Source: Treponema sp.
Lineage (GTDB): Bacteria > Spirochaetota > Spirochaetia > Treponematales > Treponemataceae
Direction of reading: 5' to 3'
Assembly (NCBI GenBank): GCA_017629095.1
Contig: JAGBXW010000002.1
Location: forward strand, 1-50,217
Length of the DNA stretch: 50,217 nt
Below, one piece after another: positions 1-7,239 of the stretch. The translations under genes were made by a program, and so were the position numbers. The notes beneath the pieces were generated by a model that made no database searches, was not told the origin of the DNA, and worked only from the letters and a program-made list of their open reading frames with translations. The first letter of the stretch is position 1. Every line of letters starts with the position of its first letter.

Positions 1-2
1 GG

Positions 3-8
3 TATACT
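3..8 (+). promoter_or_regulatory. Candidate -10 box of the sirtuin gene
   Basis: TATACT at 3-8 matches the -10 form seen repeatedly in this window. The start site would fall near 14-15, giving a very short leader that still carries the GGAGGA ribosome site at 15-20. The -35 lies outside the window, so this is a partial promoter. Confidence 0.4.
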
Positions 9-24
9 CTTGACGGAGGATAGT

Positions 25-762
25 ATGAGTGTAGAAAAATTACAGAAGATTATTGATGATAGTAAAAAGATTGCTTTTTTTGGTGGGGCGGGTGTATCTA
101 CGGAAAGTGGAATTCCTGACTTTCGCTCCCAAGATGGACTTTATGCTCAAAAATGGAAATATCCACCAGAACAGATTTTAAGTCACAGTTTTTTTATGAA
201 AAATACCGGGGAATTTTACCGGTTTTATCGAGACAAGATGATTTGCCTTACTGCCAAGCCTAATGCCGCCCACTTAAAGCTTGCTGAATTGGAAGCTGCA
301 GGAAAATTGACGGGAGTCGTAACCCAAAATATTGATGGCTTACATCAAGCCGCTGGAAGTAAAAAGGTTTTTGAACTTCACGGAAGTGTCCTTCGCAACA
401 ACTGCATGAAGTGTAAGGCCTTGTACGATGTACATTTTATTCTGGATAGCGGTAAGGATGGAGAGTCGGCGGTTCCTGTGTGTCCTAAGTGCGGCGGCAT
501 GGTAAAGCCCGACGTGGTGCTCTACGAAGAAGGCCTAGACAATGATGTTATTGAAGGGGCGGTGGAAGCCATTGCCTCTGCCGACACACTGATTATTGGT
601 GGTACCTCATTGAACGTGTATCCTGCCGCCTCCCTCATCCACTATTTCCGGGGTAACACCATTGTCCTTATCAATAAGTCTCCCACCTCCGCCGACTCCA
701 TTGCCCAGCTGGTGATTTCTGAAGGGATTGGTCAGGTCCTGGGTCAGGTTGTGGTACGATAA
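25..762 (+). CDS. cobB: SIR2-family NAD-dependent protein deacylase (CobB-like sirtuin)
   Basis: This is a 245-residue sirtuin that would remove acyl groups from protein lysines, consuming NAD and producing nicotinamide and O-acetyl-ADP-ribose in the cytoplasm. The NAD-binding motif GAGVSTESGIPDFR is near residues 21-34, TQNIDG at 100-105, and the catalytic His lies in HGS near 119. Two zinc-binding Cys pairs sit at about 127/130 and 153/156, and GTSLNVYPA follows. Length is normal for bacterial class U/III enzymes. I chose the ATG at 25 because GGAGGA lies 4 nt upstream; an in-frame TTG at 10 has no ribosome site. The stop codon lies inside the first copy of a 35-bp tandem repeat. The next gene is convergent, so it is probably transcribed alone. 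The family call is secure; substrates are unknown. Confidence 0.95.
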   Translation: MSVEKLQKIIDDSKKIAFFGGAGVSTESGIPDFRSQDGLYAQKWKYPPEQILSHSFFMKNTGEFYRFYRDKMICLTAKPNAAHLKLAELEAAGKLTGVVTQNIDGLHQAAGSKKVFELHGSVLRNNCMKCKALYDVHFILDSGKDGESAVPVCPKCGGMVKPDVVLYEEGLDNDVIEGAVEAIASADTLIIGGTSLNVYPAASLIHYFRGNTIVLINKSPTSADSIAQLVISEGIGQVLGQVVVR

Positions 763-823
763 GCTGGTAGGCTGACAGTCAGTTGAAAGTACGATAGGCG
801 GGTAGGCTGACGGTCAGCGAGAA
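754..823. repeat. 35-bp imperfect tandem repeat spanning the sirtuin stop codon
   Basis: Two 35-bp units, 754-788 and 789-823, both start with GTACGATA and share GGTAGGCTGAC and GTCAG, with only a few substitutions. A further degenerate piece (GGCTGAGGGCTAG) follows at 824-836. The first unit contains the last codons and TAA of the sirtuin gene, so the gene end appears to have been duplicated downstream. Confidence 0.75.
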
Positions 824-832
824 GGCTGAGGG

Positions 833-1792
833 CTAGATGGAGAGGAAGGTACAGCGGAGGGAAAGATGGATGCTGAGGGAGTCCAAGGCGGGCCTTGAGG
901 AATTGTCCCCAACTGTGACGGAATTGGTTCCGATGGTGCTGCGGTGGGTCATGCCAGAAAAAGCTCTCAGGTATTCTGCACCAAGGGAGAATTCCAAGGA
1001 ATAAATCTGCACCCCTAGCTTCATCCAGCAGCCCGGCCCGCCGTGCATATAGTCCTTGAACTGACGCAGACGTACATAGTGGGAGTCAACAGCATTTACC
1101 CATAAGTAGGGAATCAAGCCAACCTCCAAGGTCAGGGGGAATCTGGTGTTAAGCTGGGCAAACAGTCCCACAGTAGGCAGGAAGAAGTCCAGCTGATACT
1201 GCAGCACCCTTCCGTTCACCTCCTTCTGGGGCTCATTCCCCCTCCAGAATCCCGACGCAGGGTACTGAAGATAGCCGTCCTGCCCGCTCATGGTATGTCT
1301 GCGGTAGGTGAACTTCACCCAAGGACGCAGTAGCCATAGGTCAAGCCCAAAATTGTATCCAGCCGCCACCGAGCTGCCGAACCTGTTGTCCAGCTTCAAG
1401 TCATGCTCCGAGTAGTGAGTGACATTGGAGGTTCCAGGCTGGAAGTCCCTATCCTGAACCACCCCAAAATCCCAGGGAATGCCTGCCTCGCCGCACATCA
1501 TAAACCACCAGTCTTGAGGCTGAACTTGGAGTGTAACGGCCACCAGAGGAAAGAGATTCCCCCAGTCTAGACGGCTCAGGGTTCCCTTCTCTGTCAGTAC
1601 GTGCTGCCGAATGGTCTGGATGTACAGGTTAGTCTCCATATCTAAAGAAAAGAGTCGCCCATCGGTAGTATCCGCAGGAGGTAGGGGCCAGGAGGGCCAT
1701 TGGGAGGCGGGGGACTGCGAAAAGGCACCTGCCAGCAGCATCCCCCCGCACAGGAGAACCCCAGCTATCCGCCGGAAATACGCCGCCCTCAT
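833..1792 (-). CDS. Omptin-like outer-membrane beta-barrel protein (putative aspartyl-type protease)
   Basis: This is a 319-residue exported protein with a signal peptide (residues 1-25, ending AGAFS-Q) followed by alternating hydrophobic/aromatic strands typical of a beta-barrel. I see an omptin-like pattern: SRLDW near 73-77 resembles the SQLDW of OmpT, Asp114-Arg-Asp116 falls where OmpT has its Asp83/Asp85 pair, and Asp236-Ser-His238 where OmpT has Asp210/His212. The separation of the two pairs (122 residues) is close to that in OmpT (127). A second protein at 24099-25124 has the same arrangement. The predicted role is cell-surface cleavage of peptides or proteins; this is inference from residues, not a database match. 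The start ATG overlaps the upstream lipoprotein stop in an ATGA, implying translational coupling. It is the last gene of a probable four-gene operon starting at 3526. Confidence 0.6.
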   Translation of the reverse strand: MRAAYFRRIAGVLLCGGMLLAGAFSQSPASQWPSWPLPPADTTDGRLFSLDMETNLYIQTIRQHVLTEKGTLSRLDWGNLFPLVAVTLQVQPQDWWFMMCGEAGIPWDFGVVQDRDFQPGTSNVTHYSEHDLKLDNRFGSSVAAGYNFGLDLWLLRPWVKFTYRRHTMSGQDGYLQYPASGFWRGNEPQKEVNGRVLQYQLDFFLPTVGLFAQLNTRFPLTLEVGLIPYLWVNAVDSHYVRLRQFKDYMHGGPGCWMKLGVQIYSLEFSLGAEYLRAFSGMTHRSTIGTNSVTVGDNSSRPALDSLSIHLSLRCTFLSI

Positions 1793-2022
1793 TTGACGGG
1801 AATCCCTTGGATGTACAGGTTGTAATTGTCCACGGCCCTGTCCTTCTCCCAGAGCCCCCAGCCAAACCCAGAAACCATGCCAACCGTAGCCAGCAATTCC
1901 ACAATGGGCATGGCGACACGCATTCCCTCCAGCTCAGGCGGGATGGTATCGGGAGCGGAGGCACAGGAAATCATGGAAAGGGAACAGAACGCAAAACAAA
2001 ATAACCCAAGGGTTCGCTTCAT
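1789..2022 (-). CDS. Small lipoprotein of unknown function (77 aa)
   Basis: The ATG at 2022 follows AAGGAG with a 5-nt spacer, so I prefer it to an earlier in-frame start at 2058 that lies inside the upstream gene. The protein starts MKRTLGLFCFAFCSLSMISC, a signal peptide ending in a spirochaete-style lipobox (MISC) and lipidated Cys. The mature part has a hydrophobic stretch (MPIVELLATVGMVSGFGWG) and a short polar tail. I do not recognise a family. It sits 10 nt after a second lipoprotein gene and overlaps the omptin-like gene by 4 nt, so it may help deliver or retain that protein; this is inferred from position only. Confidence 0.7.
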   Translation of the reverse strand: MKRTLGLFCFAFCSLSMISCASAPDTIPPELEGMRVAMPIVELLATVGMVSGFGWGLWEKDRAVDNYNLYIQGIPVK

Positions 2023-2032
2023 GTAAACTCCT

Positions 2033-2425
2033 TTAATTTTGGTCATCTCTTTTGCCAACCTCCTTCAACGCACCCCTTTGCGAGGATAGCTTGCCGTCCT
2101 CCACAAAAATATCAATGGATACACTTCCTTTATGTCCAATACTACCGTTCAAGTTTCCGCTGTCCCCTTCGTAAACCTTCCCCTCATACTCCACCTCAAA
2201 GTAAAAACCGTCAGGAAAATTGGAAAAATGCAGGGAGGTACTCTTACCAGCCGGAATCACTAAAGGAAGTTTTTCTTCTGGTTCTGCCGTACCGACCGAA
2301 ACCAGCCTTATGTCACTACCAGTGGAATTGGATACCGTGGCCACAAGCCCGCCATCCGTGCATCCAAAGATAAGGCAGACACAACTCACAAAGGCTAACA
2401 ATAACACGGAAATATTCTGTCTCAT
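2033..2425 (-). CDS. Lipoprotein of unknown function (130 aa)
   Basis: MRQNISVLLLAFVSCVCL begins a signal peptide with lipobox IFGC at about residues 19-22. The mature part looks like a small beta-sandwich: alternating strands such as LVATVSNSTGSDIRLVSV, a Gly/Pro-rich turn, FYFEVEYEGKVYEG, and SVSIDIFVEDG before a charged C-terminal tail. No family is recognised. It is located 30 nt downstream of the DUF6973-like lipoprotein and 10 nt upstream of another lipoprotein, on the same strand. The ribosome site is weak (GGGG about 6 nt upstream of ATG), which suggests read-through expression from the upstream gene. Confidence 0.7.
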   Translation of the reverse strand: MRQNISVLLLAFVSCVCLIFGCTDGGLVATVSNSTGSDIRLVSVGTAEPEEKLPLVIPAGKSTSLHFSNFPDGFYFEVEYEGKVYEGDSGNLNGSIGHKGSVSIDIFVEDGKLSSQRGALKEVGKRDDQN

Positions 2426-2455
2426 ATTTTACCCCATATCCATTATCTACATCTG

Positions 2456-3526
2456 TTATTTACGGATATACACCAAGTCATCTGAAGACGCACGGCTGAT
2501 TCCCTTTTTCACTGCATCCAAGGATTGTTTTTCATCCACAAAGGTAGCAGAATTAGCCTTATTTTTGAGATAATTTCCCGCCTGTTCATAGGAAGGTTCA
2601 TTTACCCCACTCTCCCACCGCCACCACAGGAACTTTCTGTATGTACGGGAACTATATCTATCGTAATATGAGAGTCCCACAGCATTGTTGTGCAAGTCCA
2701 TCTCACTGTCTTTAGCTACATATTTCTTTCCTTTTTCATGTGCGGTGGCAAAATCTCTAGCCCAAGCCATCTTTGCACTTTTCTTACCCCACCCTTCCTT
2801 AGCCATCACCACATTCCAAATGGCATGACGGAAAGCATCTGTTTTTGTGTTGACACTTTCTTTCGAGCCCATATATTGACTCGTAAGCTCATATGCTTTG
2901 TTTTTTTGTTTTACAAGTCCTATAGCACTAAATGGATGTTTTAGTACTGCCATCATTTCTGCAAGAGTAATTGTTTCATCTTTAATCGTGACATAGTAAT
3001 CACCAGCACCACGGGAAACGGCTGACATAATCCTTGAATCATCCAGAATCGAATTCACAGCAAGGGCAGCCACCTGATCCTGATAGATTTGGGCTATTAC
3101 ATCAATGTTTTCCGCAATCTCGTCTTGAGTCAGTCCAGGAAAGTCTGCGTTGATATTAACAAAATCATCCTCACTCGGCTCCATTAATTCTGGAATCTCT
3201 ACTTTGGATATTTCTGCATCCAAAATACCTACCATCTCCTCCATGGATAAAATCACATCAGTATCGGACACGTTCCGACCAACCCTTCGCGACAACTCAG
3301 TGGACAGCACTGCACCTCGTCCCTCCAGAGTCAACCCAATATCAGACTGAGAAACCCCATCAAGCAGCCGCACCGTAGTTTTCTCCAATAATTCCAGCAC
3401 CTTTTCATCATAAGTAACTGGCATGGAATCCACGGTATCCTTCAAAGTCACATTGCCACATCCAGCGGCAAAAGCCACAAGAAGACCCACCACCAATGGC
3501 ACCAAGACAAACTTAAACCTTCTCAT
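2456..3526 (-). CDS. Lipoprotein with C-terminal DUF6973-like domain
   Basis: This 356-residue protein has a clear signal peptide and lipobox (AAGC, lipidated Cys23). Residues 25-200 are mostly charged and helical and match nothing I know. Residues about 215-330 carry the pattern D230-A-F-R-H234 ... A-H263-E264 ... M-D277-L-H279-N-N-A-V-G, which I recall as the hallmark of DUF6973, a small domain found on the C-termini of diverse secreted bacterial proteins. The conserved Asp, His and Arg suggest a catalytic or metal-binding site, but no activity is established. AAAGGAGG lies 6 nt before the ATG. It is the first gene of a run with two more lipoproteins and an omptin-like protease, with a TTGACA promoter upstream. 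Family assignment is from memory and moderate. Confidence 0.65.
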   Translation of the reverse strand: MRRFKFVLVPLVVGLLVAFAAGCGNVTLKDTVDSMPVTYDEKVLELLEKTTVRLLDGVSQSDIGLTLEGRGAVLSTELSRRVGRNVSDTDVILSMEEMVGILDAEISKVEIPELMEPSEDDFVNINADFPGLTQDEIAENIDVIAQIYQDQVAALAVNSILDDSRIMSAVSRGAGDYYVTIKDETITLAEMMAVLKHPFSAIGLVKQKNKAYELTSQYMGSKESVNTKTDAFRHAIWNVVMAKEGWGKKSAKMAWARDFATAHEKGKKYVAKDSEMDLHNNAVGLSYYDRYSSRTYRKFLWWRWESGVNEPSYEQAGNYLKNKANSATFVDEKQSLDAVKKGISRASSDDLVYIRK

Positions 3527-3567
3527 ATCTTTCCTCCTTTCATGAGAATGTATGGTTTATGTTTTTT

Positions 3568-3596
3568 ATTTTCATGGGCAACTTGAATTTTGTCAA
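3568..3596 (-). promoter_or_regulatory. Candidate promoter of the lipoprotein/omptin operon
   Basis: On the minus strand a perfect TTGACA (3596-3591) is followed after exactly 17 nt by GAAAAT (3573-3568), a 4/6 match to the -10 consensus. It lies 42 nt upstream of the AAAGGAGG-led ATG at 3526. Confidence 0.45.
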
Positions 3597-3632
3597 ATTA
3601 AAAATGCTGTAATAACAGGTTATTTACATTTT

Positions 3633-5192
3633 TTATATTTGAGGAAGCAGGAGTTGTTCTACACTGGCGTAGTCCTTGCTGGTAAAGGCGTGGATGATTT
3701 TGTTTTCAATCTCGTCTGCCTGGGAAAGTCCAAAGCCTGCAACCTTGAGTAGTTGGTTCAGTTCTCCCACGGAAAGCTGGATTTGGGCTGCCAGAATTAC
3801 GAGCTTATCCTTCTTTGTTTTGTAGCCCTCCTTCTTGGTGATGTCGGAAAAAAGCTGCTTGGAAATGCTGGTGGTGCCCTTCCAGATATCTGAGCGCTTT
3901 TTTTCTGGATACTGTGCCAGATGACGTTCTATGAACTGGTTCAGCATACCTTGATAATCTTGTTTAAAAGCTGGTTGGGGAGTAATGTTTTTCTTTTTGT
4001 ATTGTTCCGTCAGCAATTTCTGGATTTCTGTCCTACCGTCTCGCTCTGCATGATCCAAGGGACGTAATCCCATTCTGTCTCGTAGCTCCATGTCTGCGCC
4101 CTGTTCCAATAAAAATTGAACGATATCCTTGTAATTTCCCATAACTGCCAAAGTCAGCAGGGGAAAGCCTTCTTCCACCTGAAAATTTACATCCATTTTT
4201 TCATAAATCAGGTGCTTTACCAGGGACAAGTGGCCTCCAATGGTGGCATAGGTCAGGGCGATCTCCATGTCTAGCTGGGTAAGGAGCTTGGCATCCATGA
4301 GTTTTCTTAGCACTAGGGAAAGACCTTTGTGAGCTAGAAGGCGAACTGGTGTATAGCCTCGCTTGTCTTGTACATGAATGCTTGCACCTCGTTCTATCAG
4401 AAGGCATGCTGCTTCTTGGGCAGAGTTATCTATGGCTTGCAGTAGGGGTGTAGAGCCGTGGGGAGAGGTGATGTTAATGTCTGCCCCTTGGTCTAGAAGG
4501 AGTTCAATCATCTGGCAAAAATTGCGACTAGCTGCCAGTAGCAGGGGAGAGGTTTCCGTGCTGAAGCGATTTACTTTAGCACCATTGTCTAGCAGGAGTT
4601 TGGCAAAATCCAAGGCATTGATGCTAACTGCTGCGGTGAGGGGTGTGAGACCATAGCTATCACGAATATCAACAGAGGCCCCGTGGGCAATGAGGAGCTT
4701 TCCTGCATTGAGGGCATTTGTTTGGGCCGCTGCAATCAGGGCGGTGCGACCGTGACGATCTTCTTGTTCCAAGGAAACGTGGGCATTCAGCAGGAATTCC
4801 ACCTGCCGAGTGGCATCCATCATGGCCACAGCGAAGAGTAATGGCGGACACCAGGTTTTAATGCGACAAGAGAAGGGCATCAGATCACAGATTTCAGGCT
4901 GCATGCCTGGAACATAGTGGTTCATGATATGGACATCGTGGCTGAAGGTAACAGAATAGGTGGCTCCAGCTGCTTCCATGGCTTCTTGTACTGCTGGAGA
5001 AAGGCGAGGATTAGGGATAAAATCTGCCTTCACAAATTTTTCGTTAAAGCCGAACTGCAAAAGCTCCTTTGCTAAGGCAAGGTAATCATCTGTCATAAGA
5101 TAGGTGTATTTCTTTTCTTTCAGTTCGGGTATTGCAACTTCTACAATCTTAATCTTTTGTGCTTCATCATAATACTTGTATTGTGTTTCCAT
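3633..5192 (-). CDS. Ankyrin-repeat protein with C-terminal helical XRE-like module
   Basis: This is a 519-residue cytoplasmic protein with no signal peptide. Residues about 115-395 contain eight or so ankyrin repeats; several keep the core (G-x-TPL-x-A-A ... LL-x-x-GA-x-V/I-N), for example GLTPLTAAV near 181 and GSTPLLQAI near 246. The N-terminal 110 residues and the region 300-335 are less regular. The last 110 residues (MLNQFIERHL to the end) form a helical module with SISKQLFSDITKK, KKDKLVILAAQIQLS and LLKVAGFGLS, which resembles a small helix-turn-helix-like C-terminal module I have seen on unrelated bacterial proteins. AAAGGAG lies 8 nt before the ATG. Ankyrin repeats indicate protein binding; partner and role are unknown. 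Confidence 0.85.
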   Translation of the reverse strand: METQYKYYDEAQKIKIVEVAIPELKEKKYTYLMTDDYLALAKELLQFGFNEKFVKADFIPNPRLSPAVQEAMEAAGATYSVTFSHDVHIMNHYVPGMQPEICDLMPFSCRIKTWCPPLLFAVAMMDATRQVEFLLNAHVSLEQEDRHGRTALIAAAQTNALNAGKLLIAHGASVDIRDSYGLTPLTAAVSINALDFAKLLLDNGAKVNRFSTETSPLLLAASRNFCQMIELLLDQGADINITSPHGSTPLLQAIDNSAQEAACLLIERGASIHVQDKRGYTPVRLLAHKGLSLVLRKLMDAKLLTQLDMEIALTYATIGGHLSLVKHLIYEKMDVNFQVEEGFPLLTLAVMGNYKDIVQFLLEQGADMELRDRMGLRPLDHAERDGRTEIQKLLTEQYKKKNITPQPAFKQDYQGMLNQFIERHLAQYPEKKRSDIWKGTTSISKQLFSDITKKEGYKTKKDKLVILAAQIQLSVGELNQLLKVAGFGLSQADEIENKIIHAFTSKDYASVEQLLLPQI

Positions 5193-5221
5193 AAAACCAC
5201 TCCTTTCTAGGTGATGAAGAT

Positions 5222-5227
5222 AGTATA
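5222..5227 (-). promoter_or_regulatory. Candidate -10 box of the ankyrin gene
   Basis: The palindromic AGTATACT supplies TATACT on the minus strand at 5227-5222, about 30 nt upstream of the ankyrin ATG. No good -35 is visible 16-18 nt upstream. Confidence 0.35.
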
Positions 5228-5247
5228 CTGAAAAAAATTATCGGATG

Positions 5248-5270
5248 GTCGCTTTTTAGGCGACTTTTTT
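5248..5270. repeat. GTCGC/GCGAC palindrome with T-run (copy 1)
   Basis: GTCGC (5248-5252) and GCGAC (5260-5264) form a 5-bp stem followed on the plus strand by TTTTTT. It lies in the gap between two minus-strand genes, so the T-run is on the side opposite to the local transcription. Related palindromes occur at 6304-6328 and 9911-9930. Confidence 0.5.
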
Positions 5271-5293
5271 GGGGGTGAGTGGGAGGGGTTACA

Positions 5294-6145
5294 TCAATCC
5301 ACCAAATTCAAGTCTAACGAATAAGTTTTTACTGAGATTGAGGGGATTAGTTTACTAGGGCCTTCGAGTTCCCTTTTTTTGCCCTTGTCTGTGATGATGA
5401 TTCCCTGTAGAGTCATATTTTCTTTTTCATAAAGAGCCTGCAATTGAGTGATATGTTTTGACATTTCTAAAAACATATCACCAGCTTTCTTTTCTCTTTT
5501 ATTGAGCATAACACATAGAATTTGTTTTTTCTCTTTGTTTTCTAGGAGAATAACTCCACCGATTTCAGGTACATTCTTTTTCACATATCCAGGAAAGAGT
5601 GACTCGATTTGTTGAAGAAACAATGCTTGCAGAACGTTATTGTCAAGTAATTTCACAATGTCTACAGGCCCTTGTTTATGAATGACTTGCTGTCCATTTT
5701 TCTCAATCCAATGTAAATACTGTATGTATTTTTTGAGACCACTTCTAGCTGTTCCATGGTCCTCAAATAAATGTTCTTTTTCCCCTCCAGGCAGATAATC
5801 TTGAAGGATCTCTTCTAACTTTGGAATAGCAGCAAAATCACAGGCAAAGAAGTTAAGAAAATCATCAGTTTCAGAAAAATAGACCTCTTCTATTTTTTCG
5901 ACTCCCTTGGCATATTGTTTTGCTGTCGCGGGCTTTTTATGATCTTTTGTTATCATCCAGTCGATGAACTTTTCTTGCTGTTTTGACATCCATCCTCCTT
6001 TTGCTTTTCCAGCCTTGGGAATGCCTACCCACATAAATTCCCTGTAGTCGCACTCATAGTCACTGCACTCGTACAGGAGTTTGGGGTTTGGGGAAATCTT
6101 TAGCTCACCTCCACATTTGGGACAGGTACCACAGTTATCATCCAT
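5294..6145 (-). CDS. Zinc-ribbon protein with nuclease-fold-like C-terminus
   Basis: This is a 283-residue cytoplasmic protein. Residues 5-34 form a zinc ribbon (CGTCPKCGG ... CSDYEC). The middle (50-190) is charged and helical, including KYIQYLHWIE. The last 100 residues resemble the core of restriction-endonuclease-like DUF91/NucS-type domains: a strand IGGVILL, a strand QILCVMLNK, a helix with MFLEMSKHITQLQALY and a strand LQGIIITD. In active members these strands carry D and E-x-K; here the positions read as Ile and Met/Asn, so the domain would be catalytically dead if the comparison is right. AAGGAGG lies about 12 nt upstream of the ATG. It has its own promoter at 6223-6195, so it appears to be a single-gene unit. 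Function unknown. Confidence 0.6.
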   Translation of the reverse strand: MDDNCGTCPKCGGELKISPNPKLLYECSDYECDYREFMWVGIPKAGKAKGGWMSKQQEKFIDWMITKDHKKPATAKQYAKGVEKIEEVYFSETDDFLNFFACDFAAIPKLEEILQDYLPGGEKEHLFEDHGTARSGLKKYIQYLHWIEKNGQQVIHKQGPVDIVKLLDNNVLQALFLQQIESLFPGYVKKNVPEIGGVILLENKEKKQILCVMLNKREKKAGDMFLEMSKHITQLQALYEKENMTLQGIIITDKGKKRELEGPSKLIPSISVKTYSLDLNLVD

Positions 6146-6168
6146 CTTCCTTTCTCCTCCTTATCCAG

Positions 6169-6222
6169 TTCCAGTGATTATCAGTGACTGATACATTGTA
6201 TCATATAATTTTTTCACTGGAA
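6169..6222. promoter_or_regulatory. Promoter with nested inverted repeats (operator candidate)
   Basis: On the minus strand TTTCCA (6223-6218) and TACAAT (6200-6195) are separated by exactly 17 nt. The -10 lies within a perfect 7+1+7 palindrome, TGATACATTGTATCA (6189-6203). The whole promoter is bracketed by a 9-bp inverted repeat, TTCCAGTGA (6169-6177) and TCACTGGAA (6214-6222). This arrangement would suit repressor binding over the promoter of the zinc-ribbon gene. Confidence 0.55.
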
Positions 6223-6298
6223 AGCAGGATAAAACATTGATATAACGATTTTTATCCTGACTCTCCTGTTGATAGATACAGTATACTCGATTGGTCGC

Positions 6299-6328
6299 TT
6301 AAAAAGTCGCCTGTGTAAGAGGCGACTT
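6299..6328 (-). terminator. Rho-independent terminator of the FGE-like gene (palindrome copy 2)
   Basis: On the minus strand AAGTCGCC (6328-6321) pairs with GGCGACTT (6311-6304) over a 9-nt loop, followed by a T-run, 12 nt after the stop codon of the FGE-like gene. The stem shares its GTCGC/GCGAC core with the palindromes at 5248 and 9911. Confidence 0.75.
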
Positions 6329-6339
6329 TGTAGGTGGAC

Positions 6340-7194
6340 TTACTGGGCGTTGCGGACTACGCGGAATGCGATTGGCAGGGGACCCACAAGGAATTCGTAC
6401 TCTGTGGGATCAAGCTTGCTTCTGCTTGTCACTCGTCTGATACCGCCACGGATGACACGGCAGGGAACTTCATGTCCATTTCTACCTCCAGAACTAAAAC
6501 TCATTTCCCCATAATTCGGCCCTCGTGGGTTCACACTGTTACCGCTGACCTGGTAGTAGCTACTGCTGTACCAGTCCCATACCCACTCGTTTTGCTCGTC
6601 GGCATAGTCCCCTCTAAAGGTAGTTCCATTGTAAGGATAGTCACTTTTCAACACACCTTTTCCTGCCGCATACTCCCACTCCGCCTCGGTGGGCAGCCGG
6701 TAGCCGTTGGCGTTCCAGTCACAGGTGATGTTGGGCAGATCCTCCGTAGCCCTGAGATACTTGGGGTTTGTAACTGCATCCGTAGAACCGTTGGAAGCGT
6801 AGCAGGGTGTGAGCCCTTCTGTCAGACTGCGACGGTTGCAGTAGGTGAGGGCATCAAACCAAGTGATGTTGGCCGCCGTATTGGTCTTCCACTGGTTGCG
6901 GTGAACATATTTGTTATTATATCTTTCCCAGTAGCCATCAGGGTACATATCTATCTCATACATCCACTGCTCTAGGGTAATGGGTTGCTCGCTGACGTAG
7001 AAGCTACTGACTGTCACTGTGTGGGCAGGGAATTCTTCTTCGTTCCATCTTTCCTTTTTCGACAGGTCGGTGTTACCCATGGTGAAGGTTCCACCCTGCA
7101 CCAGCTTCATTCCGCCGTTGGTTTGTGCTACCAGTGATGTAATCATACTTGTGAGGATTGCCAGAACCAGTACTAAAATCTTGTGTGTTTTCAT
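6340..7194 (-). CDS. Secreted FGE/SUMF1-domain protein, non-catalytic type
   Basis: This is a 284-residue exported protein with a signal peptide (about residues 1-23, cleaving at LVAQ). The rest is a formylglycine-generating-enzyme-like (SUMF1) domain: GGTFTMGNT near 34, the hallmark YRLPTEAEWEYAA near 176-189, and a C-terminal RGG ... AFRVVRN. The paired active-site cysteines of true FGE are absent in the C-terminal part, so it is probably a C-type-lectin-fold binding or structural protein and not a sulfatase activator. The 27915-28976 gene is a paralogue in domain but not a close copy. It lies alone between a terminator and a gene remnant. Ligand unknown. Confidence 0.85.
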   Translation of the reverse strand: MKTHKILVLVLAILTSMITSLVAQTNGGMKLVQGGTFTMGNTDLSKKERWNEEEFPAHTVTVSSFYVSEQPITLEQWMYEIDMYPDGYWERYNNKYVHRNQWKTNTAANITWFDALTYCNRRSLTEGLTPCYASNGSTDAVTNPKYLRATEDLPNITCDWNANGYRLPTEAEWEYAAGKGVLKSDYPYNGTTFRGDYADEQNEWVWDWYSSSYYQVSGNSVNPRGPNYGEMSFSSGGRNGHEVPCRVIRGGIRRVTSRSKLDPTEYEFLVGPLPIAFRVVRNAQ

Positions 7195-7239
7195 GTGTTA
7201 CTCCTTATGAAAAATAAAAACTTAAAATAGATTTCCCAG

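Noticed and set aside
6334..6975. Plus-strand ORF of 213 codons opposite the FGE-like gene
   Set aside because: Antisense to a signal peptide and SUMF1 domain with conserved motifs.
6340..7194. True formylglycine-generating enzyme
   Set aside because: The Cys pair required for FGE activity is absent and there is no sulfatase gene nearby.
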